Positions 40,801-51,986 of a DNA stretch of 64,000 bases are shown here, in pieces. The notes beneath the pieces were generated by a model. It worked only from the letters and a program-made list of their open reading frames with translations, made no database searches and was not told where the DNA came from. Source of the DNA: Tipula vernalis (taxonomy: Eukaryota; Arthropoda; Insecta; Diptera; Tipulidae). Where the stretch lies: positions 20,831,409 to 20,895,408 of the forward strand of contig OY282558.1 of assembly GCA_958295665.1 (NCBI GenBank). The letters run 5' to 3'. Each line of letters begins with the position of its first letter. Within the stretch, counting starts at the first letter, position 1. Both the position numbers and the translations under genes were made by a program.

Positions 40801-43745
40801 GGTATCAACCATCGTAATCGGACCATTTTAGATTTTTGCCGCCCAAAAACTTGTGGGCTATAGCACAGTTGATTTTCAATAAAATTGAATTTTCTAAGAA
40901 ATGTTTAGAAATAATCGATCAATCAAAATGAAAATTGTCACAGCAATAACAGGTCCCGAAACCTATTGATAGAGGTATCAACCATCGTAATCAGACCATT
41001 ATATATTTTTGCCGCCCAAAAACTTGTGGGCTATAGCTCAGTTGATTTTCAATAAAATTGAATTTTCTAAGAAACGTTTAGAAATAATCGAGCAATCAAA
41101 ATAAAAATTGTCACAGCAATAATAGGTCCCGAAACCTATTGATAGAGGTATCAACCATCGTAATCAGACCATTATATATTTTTGCCGCCCAAAAACTTGT
41201 GGGCTATAGCTCAGTTGATTTTCAATAAAATTGAATTTTCTAAGAAACGTTTAGAAATAATCGAGCAATCAAAATGAAAATTGTCACAGCAATAACAGGT
41301 CCCGAAACCTATTGATAGAGGTATCAACCATCGTAATCGGACCATTTTAGATCTTTGCCGCCCAAAAACTTGTGGGCTATAGCACAGTTGATTTTCAATA
41401 AAATTGAATTTTCTAAGAAACGTTTAGAAATAATCGAGCAATCAAAATGAAAATTGTCACAGCAATTACAGGTCGCGAAACCTATTGATAGAGGTATCAA
41501 CCATCGTAATCGGACCATTTTAGATATTTGCCGCCCAAAAACTTGTGGGCTATAGCACAGTTGATTTTCAATAAAATTGAATTTTCTAAGAAACGTTTAG
41601 AAATAATCGAGCAATCAAAATGAAAATTGTCACAGCAATAACAGGTCCCGAAACCTATTGATAGAGGTATCAACCATCGTAATCGGACCATTTTAGATCT
41701 TTGCCGCCCAAAAACTTGTGGGCTATAGCACAGTTGATTTTCAATAAAATTGAATTTTCTAAGAAACGTTTAGAAATAATCGAGCAATCAAAATGAAAAT
41801 TGTCACAGCAATTACAGGTCGCGAAACCTATTGATAGAGGTATCAACCATCGTAATCGGACCATTTTAGATTTTTGCCGCCCAAAAACTTGTGGGCTATA
41901 GCACAGTTGATTTTCAATAAAATTGAATTTTCTAAGAAATGTTTAGAAATAATCGAGCAATCAAAATGAAAATTGTCACAGCAATAACAGGTCCCGAAAC
42001 CTACTGATAGAGGTATCAACCATCGTAATCGAACCATGTAAAATTTTTGCCGCCCAAAAACTTGTGGGCTATAGCACAGTTGATTTTCAATAAAATTGAA
42101 TTTTCTAAAAAATGTTTAGCAATAATCGAGCAATCAAAATGAAAATTGTCACAGCAATTACAGGTCCCAAAACCTATTGATAGAGGTATCAACCATCGTA
42201 ATCAGACCATTATATATTTTTGCCGCCCAAAAATTTGTGGGCTATAGCTCAGTTGATTTTCAATAAAATTGAATTTTCTAAGAAACGTTTAGAAATAATC
42301 GAGCAATCAAAATGAAAATTGTCACAGCAATAATAGGTCCCGAAACCTATTGATAGAGGTATCAACCATCGTAATCGGACCATTTTAGATTTTTGCCGCC
42401 CAAAAACTTGTGGGCTATAGCACAGTTGATTTTCAATAAAATTGAATTTTCTAAGAAACGTTTAGAAATAATCGAGCAATCAAAATGAAAATTGTCACAG
42501 CAATAACAGGTCCCGAAACCTATTGATAGAGGTATCAACCATCGTAATCGGACCATTTTAGATTTTTGCCGCCCAAAAACTTGTGGGCTATAGCACAGTT
42601 GATTTTCAATAAAATTGAATTTTCTAAGAAACGTTTAGAAATAATCGAGCAATCAAAATGAAAATTGTCACAGCAATTACAGGTCCCGAAACCTATTGAT
42701 AGAGGTATCAACCATCGTAATCGGACCATTTTAGATTTTTGCCGCCCAAAAACTTGTGGGCTATAGCACAGTTGATTTTCAATAAAATTGAATTTTCTAG
42801 GAAATGTTTGGAAATAATCAAGCAATCAAAATGAAAATTGTCACAGCAATAACAGGTCCCGAAACCTATTGATAGAGGTATCAACCATCGTAATCGAACC
42901 ATGTAAAATTTTTGCCGCCCAAAAACTTGTGGGCTATAGCACAGTTGATTTTCAATAAAATTGAATTTTCTAAGAAATGTTTGGAAATAATCGAGCAATC
43001 AAAATGAAAATTGTCACAGCAATAACAGGTCCCGAAACCTATTGATAGAGGTATCAACCATCGTAATCGAACCATGTAAAATTTTTGCCGCCCAAAAACT
43101 TGTGGGCTATAGCACAGTTGATTTTCAATAAAATTGAATTTTCTAAGAAACGTTTAGAAATAATCGAGCAATCAAAATGAAAATTGTCACAGCAATAACA
43201 GGTCCCGAAACCTATTGATAGAGGTATCAACCATCGTAATCGGACCATTTTAGATTTTTGCCGCCCAAAAACTTGTGGGCTATAGCACAGTTGATTTTCA
43301 ATAAAATTGAATTTTCTAAGAAATGTTTAGAAATAATCGAGCAATGTAAATGAAAATTGTCACAGCAATAACAGGTCCCGAAAACTACTGATAGAGCTAT
43401 CAACCATCGTAATCGAACCATGTAAAATTTTTGCCGCCCAAAAACTTGTGGGCTATAGCACAGTTGATTTTCAATAAAATTGAATTTTCTAAGAAATGTT
43501 TTGAAATAATCGAGCAATCAAAATGAAAATTGTCACAGCAATTACAGGTTCCAAAACCTATTGATAGAGGTATCAACCATCGTAATCAGACCATTATATA
43601 TTTTTGCCGCCCAAAAACTTGTGGGCTATAGCTCAGTTGATTTTCAATAAAATTGAATTTTCTAAGAAACGTTTAGAAATAATCGAGCAATCAAAATGAA
43701 AATTGTCACAGCAATAACAGGTCTCGAAACCTATTGATAGAGGTA

Positions 43746-46536
43746 TCAACCATCGTAATCGGACCATTTTAGATTTTTGCCGCCCAAAAACTTGTGGGCT
43801 ATAGCACAGTTGATTTTCAATAAAATTGAATTTTCTAAGAAACGTTTAGAAATAATCGAGCAATCAAAATGAAAATTGTCACAGCAATAATAGGTCCCGA
43901 AACCTATTGATAGAGGTATCAACCATCGTAATCGGACCATTTTAGATTTTTGCCGCCCAAAAACTTTTGGGCTATAGCACAGTTGATTTCAATAAAATTG
44001 AATTTTCTAAGAAACGTTTAGAAATAATCGAGCAATCAAAATGAAAATTGTCACAGCAATTACAGGTCCCGAAACCTATTGATAGAGGTATCAACCATCG
44101 TAATCGGACCATTTTAGATTTTTGCCGCCCAAAAACTTGTGGGCTATAGCACAGTTGATTTTCAATAAAATTGAATTTTCTAAGAAATGTTTAGAAATAA
44201 TCGAGCAATCAAAATGAAAATTGTCACAGCAATAACAGGTCCCAAAACCTATTGATAGAGGTATCAACCATCGTAATCGGACCATCTTAGATTTTTGCCG
44301 CCCAAAAACTTGTGGGCTATAGCACAGTTGATTTTCAATAAAATTGAATTTTCCAAGAAACGTTTAGAAATAATCGAGCAATCAAAATGAAAATTGTCAC
44401 AGCAATAACAGGTCCCGAAACCTATTGATAGAGGCATCAACCATCGTAATCGGACCATTTTAGATTTTTGCCGCCCAAAAACTTGTGGGCTATAGCACAG
44501 TTGATTTTCAATAAAATTGAATTTTCTAAGAAACATTTAGAAATAATCGAGTAATCAAAATGAAAATTGTCACAGCAATAACAGGTCCCGAAACCTATTG
44601 ATAGAGGTATCAACCATCGTAATCGGACCATTTTAGATTTTTGCCGCCCAAAAACTTGTGGGCTATAGCACAGTTGATTTGCAATAAAATTTAATTTTCT
44701 AAGAAATGTTTAGAAATAATCGAGCAATCAAAATGAAAATTGTCACAGCAATTACAGGTCGCGAAACCTATTGATAGAGGTATCAACCATCGTAATCGGA
44801 CCATTTTAGATTTTTGCCGCCCAAAAACTTGTGGGCTATAGCACAGTTGATTTTCAATAAAATTGAATTTTCTAAGAAATGTTTAGAAATAATCGAGCAA
44901 TCAAAATGAAAATTGTCACAGCAATTACAGGTCCCGAAACCTATTGATAGAGGTATCAACCATCGTAATCGGACCATTTTAGATTTTTGCCGCCCAAAAA
45001 CTTGTGGGCTATTGGGCACAGTTAATTTACAATCAAATTGCATTTTCTAAGAAACGTTTAGAAATAATCGAGCAATCAAAATCTAAATTGTCACAGCAAT
45101 AACAGGTCCCGAAACCTATTGATAGAGGTATCAACCATCGTAATCGAACCATGTAAAATTTTTGCCGCCCAAAAACTTGTGGGCTATAGCACAGTTGATT
45201 TTCAATAAAATTGAATTTTCTAAGAAACGTTTAGAAATAACCGAGCAATCAAAATGAAAATTGTCACAGCAATTACAGGTCCCAAAACCTATTGATAGAG
45301 GTATCAACCATCGTAATCGGACCATTTTAGATTTTTGCCGCCCAAAAACTTGTGGGCTATAGCACAGTTGATTTTCAATAAAATTGAATTTTCTAAGAAA
45401 CGTTTAGAAATAATCGAGCAATCAAAATGAAAATTGTCACAGCAATAACAGGTCCCGAAACCTATTGATAGAGGTATCAACCATCGTAATCGGACCATTT
45501 TAGATTTTTGCCGCCCAAAAACTTGTGGGCTATAGCACAGTTGATTTTCAATAAAATTGAATTTTCTAAGAAACGTTTAGAAATAATCGAGCAATCAAAA
45601 TGAAAATTGTCACAGCAATTACAGGTCCCGAAACCTATTGATAGAGGTATCAACCATCGTAATCGGACCATTTTAGATTTTTGCCGCCCAAAAACTTGTG
45701 GGCTATAGCCCAGTTGATTTTCAATAAAATTGAATTTTCTAAGAAATGTTTGGAAATAATCGAGCAATCAAAATGAAAATTGTCACAGCAATAACAGGTC
45801 CCGAAACCTATTGATAGAGGTATCAACCATCGTAATCAGACCATTATATATTTTTGCCGCCCAAAAACTTGTGGGCTATAGCTCAGTTGATTTTCAATAA
45901 AATTGAATTTTCTAAGAAACGTTTAGAAATAATCGAGCAATCAAAACGAAAATTGTCACAGCAATAATAGGTCCCGAAACCTATTGATAGAGGTATCAAC
46001 CATCGTAATCGGACCATTTTAGATTTTTGCCGCCCAAAAACTTGTGGGCTATAGCACAGTTGATTTTCAATAAAATTGAATTTTCTAAGAAATGTTTAGA
46101 AATAATCGAGCAATCAAAATGAAAATTGTCACAGCAATAACAGGTCCCGAAAACTACTGATAGAGGTATCAACCATCGTAATCGAACCATGTAAAATTTT
46201 TGCCGCCCAAAAACTTGTGGGATATAGCACAGTTGATTTTCAATAAAATTGAATTTTCTAAGAAACGTTTAGAAATAATCGATCAATCAAAATAAAAATT
46301 GTCACAGCAATTACAGGTCCCGAAACCTATTGATAGAGGTATCAACCATCGTAATCGGACCATTTTAGATTTTTGCCGCCCAAAAACTTGTGGGCTATAG
46401 CACAGTTGATTTTCAATAAAATTGAATTTTCTAAGAAACGTTTAGAAATAATCGAGCAATCAAAATGAAAATTGTCACAGCAATTACAGGTCCCGAAACC
46501 TATTGATAGAGGTATCAACCATCGTAATCGGACCAT
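43746..46536. repeat. long-range satellite duplication, copy 2 (offset about 12.8 kb)
   Basis: Partner of 30769-33906. It has one 172-bp monomer (gttgatttcaat at 43984) that the first copy lacks. Its right part is itself duplicated at an offset of 865 bp: 45477-46341 against 46342-47206. Confidence 0.8.
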
Positions 46537-48765
46537 TTTAGATTTTTGCCGCCCAAAAACTTGTGGGCTATAGCCCAGTTGATTTTCAATAAAATTGAAT
46601 TTTCTAAGAAATGTTTGGAAATAATCGAGCAATCAAAATGAAAATTGTCACAGCAATAACAGGTCCCGAAACCTATTGATAGAGGTATCAACCATCGTAA
46701 TCAGACCATTATATATGTTTGCCGCCCAAAAACTTGTGGGCTATAGCTCAGTTGATTTTCAATAAAATTGAATTTTCTAAGAAACGTTTAGAAATAATCG
46801 AGCAATCAAAATGAAAATTGTCACAGCAATTACAGGTCCCGAAACCTATTGATAGAGGTATCAACCATCGTAATCGGACCATTTTAGATTTTTGCCGCCC
46901 AAAAACTTGTGGGCTATAGCACAGTTGATTTTCAATAAAATTGAATTTTCTAAGAAATGTTTAGAAATAATCGAGCAATCAAAATGAAAATTGTCACAGC
47001 AATAACAGGTCCCGAAAACTACTGATAGAGGTATCAACCATCGTAATCGAACCATGTAAAATTTTTGCCGCCCAAAAACTTGTGGGATATAGCACAGTTG
47101 ATTTTCAATAAAATTGAATTTTCTAAGAAACGTTTAGAAATAATCGAGCAATCAAAATGAAAATTGTCACAGCAATTACAGGTCCCGAAACCTATTGATA
47201 GAGGTATCAACCATCGTAATCGGACCATTTTAGATTTTTGCCGCCCAAAAACTTGTGGGCTATAGCACAGTTGATTTTCAATAAAATTGAATTTTCTAAG
47301 AAACGTTTAGAAATAATCGAGCAATCAAAATAAAAATTGTCACAGCAATAACAGGTCCCGAAACCTATTGATAGAGGTATCAACCATCGTAATCGGACCA
47401 TTTTAGATTTTTGCCGCCCAAAAACTTGTGGGCTATTGGGCACAGTTAATTTACAATCAAATTGCATTTTCTAAGAAACGTTTAGAAATAATCGAGCAAT
47501 CAAAATCTAAATTGTCACAGCAATAACAGGTCCCGAAACCTATTGATAGAGGTATCAACCATCGTAATCGAACCATGTAAAATTTTTGCCGCCCAAAAAC
47601 TTGTGGGCTATAGCACAGTTGATTTTCAATAAAATTGAATTTTCTAAGAAACGTTTAGAAATAACCGAGCAATCAAAATGAAAATTGTCACAGCAATTAC
47701 AGGTCCCAAAACCTATTGATAGAGGTATCAACCATCGTAATCGGACCATTTTAGATTTTTGCCGCCCAAAAACTTGTGGGCTATAGCTCAGTTGATTTTC
47801 AATAAAATTGAATTTTCTAAGAAACGTTTAGAAATAATCGAGCAATCAAAATAAAAATTGTCACAGCAATAATAGGTCCCGAAACCTATTGATAGAGGTA
47901 TCAACCATCGTAATCAGACCATTATATATTTTTGCCGCCCAAAAACTTGTGGGCTATAGCTCAGTTGATTTTCAATAAAATTGAATTTTCTAAGAAACGT
48001 TTAGAAATAATCGAGCAATCAAAATAAAAATTGTCACAGCAATAATAGGTCCCGAAACCTATTGATAGAGGTATCAACCATCGTAATCAGACCATTATAT
48101 ATTTTTGCCGCCCAAAAACTTGTGGGCTATAGCTCAGTTGATTTTCAATAAAATTGAATTTTCTAAGAAACGTTTAGAAATAATCGAGCAATCAAAATGA
48201 AAATTGTCACAGCAATAACAGGTCCCGAAACCTATTGATAGAGGTATCAACCATCGTAATCGGACCATTTTAGATCTTTGCCGCCCAAAAACTTGTGGGC
48301 TATAGCACAGTTGATTTTCAATAAAATTGAATTTTCTAAGAAACGTTTAGAAATAATCGAGCAATCAAAATGAAAATTGTCACAGCAATAATAGGTCCCG
48401 AAACCTATTGATAGAGGTATCAACCATCGTAATCGGACCATTTTAGATTTTTGCCGCCCAAAAACTTGTGGGCTATAGCACAGTTGATTTTCAATAAAAT
48501 TGAATTTTCTAAGAAACGTTTAGAAATAATCGAGCAATCAAAATGAAAATTGTCACAGCAATAACAGGTCCCGAAACCTATTGATAGAGGTATCAACCAT
48601 CGTAATCGGACCATTTTAGATTTTTGCCGCCCAAAAACTTGTGGGCTATAGCACAGTTGATTTTCAATAAAATTGAATTTTCTATGAAACGTTTAGAAAT
48701 AATCGAGCAATCAAAATGAAAATTGTCACAGCAATAACAGGTCCCGAAAACTACTGATAGAGGTA

Positions 48766-49780
48766 TCAACCATCGTAATCGGACCATTTTAGATCTTTGC
48801 CGCCCAAAAACTTGTGGGCTATAGCACAGTTGATTTTCAATAAAATTGAATTTTCTAAGAAACGTTTAGAAATAATCGAGCAATCAAAATGAAAATTGTC
48901 ACAGCAATAACAGGTCTCGAAACCTATTGATAGAGGTATCAACCATCGTAATCGGACCATTTTAGATTTTTGCAGCCCAAAAACTTGTGGGCTATAACAC
49001 AGTTGATTTTCAATAAAATTGAATTTTCTAAGAAATGTTTAGAAATAATCGAGCAATCAAAATGAAAATTGTCACAGCAATAACAGGTCCCGAAAACTAC
49101 TGATAGAGGTATCAACCATCGTAATCGAACCATGTAAAATTTTTGCCGCCCAAAAACTTGTGGGCTATAGCACAGTTGATTTTCAATAAAATTGAATTTT
49201 CTAAGAAACGTTTAGAAATAATCGAGCAATCAAAATAAAAATTGTCACAGCAATTACAGGTCCCGAAACCTATTGATAGAGGTATCAACCATCGTAATCG
49301 GACCATTTTAGATTTTTGCCGCCCAAAAACTTGTGGGCTATAGCACAGTTGATTTTCAATAAAATTGAATTTTCTAAGAAACGTTTAGAAATAATCTAGC
49401 AATCAAAATAAAAATTGTCACAGCAATAACAGGTCCCGAAACCTATTGATAGAGGTATCAACCATCGTAATCGGACCATTTTAGATTTTTGCCGCCCAAA
49501 AACTTGTGGGCTATAGCACAGTTGATTTTCAATAAAATTGAATTTTCTAAGAAATGTTTAGAAATAATCGAGCAATCAAAATGAAAATTGTCACAGCAAT
49601 AACAGGTCCCGAAAACTACTGATAGAGGTATCAACCATCGTAATCGAACCATGTAAAATTATTGCCGCCCAAAAACTTGTGGGCTATAGCACAGTTGATT
49701 TTCAATAAAATTGAATTTTCTAAGAAATGTTTAGAAATAATCGATCAATCAAAATGAAAATTGTCACAGCAATAATAGGT
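48766..49780. repeat. satellite segment duplicated from about 37691-38705
   Basis: Matches 37691-38705 at an offset of 11075 bp (64 monomers plus 3 bp). Markers are gggctataacacag (37917/48993), the adjacent gaaaactactgat monomers, and aatctag (38329/49395). The 3-bp excess equals the sum of the length variants lying between the copies (+2, -1, +2). Confidence 0.7.
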
Positions 49781-50860
49781 CCCGAAACCTATTGATAGAG
49801 GTATCAACCATCGTAATCAGACCATTATATATTTTTGCCGCCCAAAAACTTGTGGGCTATAGCACAGTTGATTTTCAATAAAATTGAATTTTCTAAGAAA
49901 TGTTTAGAAATAATCGAGCAATCAAAATGAAAATTGTCACAGCAATAACAGGTCCCGAAAACTACTGATAGAGGTATCAACCATCGTAATCGAACCATGT
50001 AAAATTATTGCCGCCCAAAAACTTGTGGGCTATAGCACAGTTGATTTTCAATAAAATTGAATTTTCTAAGAAATGTTTAGAAATAATCGATCAATCAAAA
50101 TGAAAATTGTCACAGCAATAATAGGTCCCGAAACCTATTGATAGAGGTATCAACCATCGTAATCGGACCATTTTAGATTTTTGCCGCCCAAAAACTTGTG
50201 GGCTATAGCTCAGTTGATTTTCAATAAAATTGAATTTTCTAAGAAACGTTTAGAAATAATCGAGCAATCAAAATGAAAATTGTCACAGCAATTACAGGTC
50301 CCGAAACCTATTGATAGAGGTATCAACCATCGTAATCGGACCATTTTAGATTTTTGCCGCCCAAAAACTTGTGGGCTATAGCACAGTTGATTTTCAATAA
50401 AATTGAATTTTCTAAGAAATGTTTAGAAATAATCGAGCAATCAAAATGAAAATTGTCACAGCAATAACAGGTCCCGAAAACTACTGATAGAGGTATCAAC
50501 CATCGTAATCGAACCATGTAAAATTTTTGCCGCCCAAAAACTTGTGGGATATAGCACAGTTGATTTTCAATAAAATTGAATTTTCTAAGAAACGTTTAGA
50601 AATAATCGAGCAATCAAAATGAAAATTGTCACAGCAATTACAGGTCCCGAAACCTATTGATAGAGGTATCAACCATCGTAATCGGACCATTTTAGATTTT
50701 TGCCGCCCAAAAACTTGTGGGCTATAGCACAGTTGATTTTCAATAAAATTGAATTTTCTAAGAAACGTTTAGAAATAATCGAGCAATCAAAATGAAAATT
50801 GTCACAGCAATAACAGGTCCCGAAAACTACTGATAGAGGTATCAACCATCGTAATCGAAC

Positions 50861-50864
50861 CATG
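50861..50864. other. target site duplication, left copy (CATG)
   Basis: CATG stands directly before the LTR terminus TGTAAC. Joining the flank before it to the sequence after the right CATG restores a normal satellite monomer of the accatgtaaa type, so these 4 bp were copied on integration. Confidence 0.93.
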
Positions 50865-51863
50865 TGTAACTATCGTCGTTGGTCGAGCCAACGTGTGATG
50901 ATGCACTTCTTAGGTTTGGGTAGCATCTTGCGGCTTGGGGGGTTCAAAAAAAAAATCATCACAGGTGCTAATCCGACGTACAAAATTTTTTTGAAGTGCC
51001 AAACATAGTGACGAACGGTCAAGGGCATTCATTCACTCACACCACTATTTTGGTTTTTTCTCACAAATTAAATAAATTCAAAGCAATTTTTTTTTTCCAT
51101 CACCGTTTTTGTAAAATTTGTTTAATAATAATAAAAAAAATTTTAATAATAAATTTAATAATAATTTAGAATTTAATTACTTAAACTAAAAGAAAATTTA
51201 TTTATACTAATATACCGGTATATATCGGCGAAAATCGACGTAATAACGCTACCAATAGCGGAATCTGATGAATCTCTATCCTTTATGTGTACCGCTCCAA
51301 TTATACCATTTTGTATTTGGACCAAAATTGGTAATATCGTAGAATTATGGATAATATCGTAGCTGTTATTGACCAATATTTTATTATAATAACAGTAATA
51401 TAGCCGTATCTTGACAAATGGCTTTTATTTTGCCGAATTCTTCTATTATTGGTGTTGGTTGGTGTCGCCAAACTAATTTTCGATTTTATGCTATAATTTG
51501 TTTGTTTTTATAACGTTTTGTTTTTTAGCTTAATTATTTTATAATGTTAGGTTTTAATTTTTTATTTTTTTATTTTTTATTTCACAACAAAACCAATTTT
51601 AATTTTATTTTCACTTAATACTAACATTTTTTTTTTTTATCTTAATTTTAACAATTTTCGGTTTTATTTAATTTTGTCGATTGAAAGATCAATCTATCTT
51701 GCGAAAAAAACAACAACTGACTGCCATCATCAAATTTGTTTATTTTTTTTCTTGTTTTATTTTATTTATCCCTTATCGCACACTCTCTATCTATCTTACA
51801 CACCCCGAACTAATCTGATCAGCAATTTATCACAACTCAGAGGTAAAGCATCGTTTCGTTACA
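50865..51863 (-). repeat. 3' long terminal repeat
   Basis: The 999-bp downstream LTR in element sense, which should supply the polyadenylation signal. It starts directly after the CATG target duplication and has the same TGTAAC/GTTACA termini as the 5' LTR. It carries a 14-bp perfect palindrome ATATACCGGTATAT (51210-51223) beside the TATA-like motif (51199-51206). A 67-codon reading frame inside it (51173-51376, minus strand) occurs in both LTRs and resembles nothing I know, so I do not call it a gene. Confidence 0.95.
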
Positions 51864-51986
51864 GGGCAGATACATCGATAGTTTTTTTTTTTTTTTTTTT
51901 TTTTTTTTAGTTTGTTTTTTTAAAAAAACTGGTCGATGCATCTGAGTCCTTTACCTTTTTGTAAGTTTATTAATCATCTTCAATTG
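51864..51986 (-). other. 3' untranslated segment with A27 tract, no clear polypurine tract
   Basis: 123 bp between the pol stop and the 3' LTR. In element sense it includes a pure run of 27 A (51882-51908), then 18 mixed bases (CTATCGATGTATCTGCCC) that touch the LTR. A plus-strand primer normally comes from a purine tract abutting the LTR. Here the abutting bases are not purine-rich, and the A27 run is the only candidate. Confidence 0.75.

Larger units (their letters stand above)
1..50864. repeat. 173-bp tandem satellite array, left arm
   Basis: Head-to-tail copies of a 173-bp unit, about 294 of them, continue from before the window to the retrotransposon insertion. Copies differ by a few substitutions, and departures from 173 bp are rare: +1 and +2 near 6111-6175 and 15798-15865, -2 near 7788 and 10554, -102 at 26810, +2 near 32208, 45011 and 47434, -1 at 43988. 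Three variant types can be told apart where the copies read accattttag, accattatat or accatgtaaa. Other diagnostic variants are tagcacag/tagctcag, cccgaaacc/cccaaaacc, and aaacg/aaatg/aaaca. No gene was seen in this arm. Uniform monomers and long-range duplications suggest centromeric or other constitutive heterochromatin; this is inference only. Confidence 0.98.

Noticed and set aside
1..50864. CRISPR-like array
   Set aside because: Units are contiguous 173-bp repeats without unique spacers, and no cas genes are present.
51674..51910. A 78-codon plus-strand frame across the LTR end and the T27 run
   Set aside because: It is low-complexity, ends in poly-Phe from the homopolymer, and is antisense to the element.
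51864..51986. Envelope gene downstream of pol
   Set aside because: Only 123 bp lie between the pol stop and the LTR, with no room for env.
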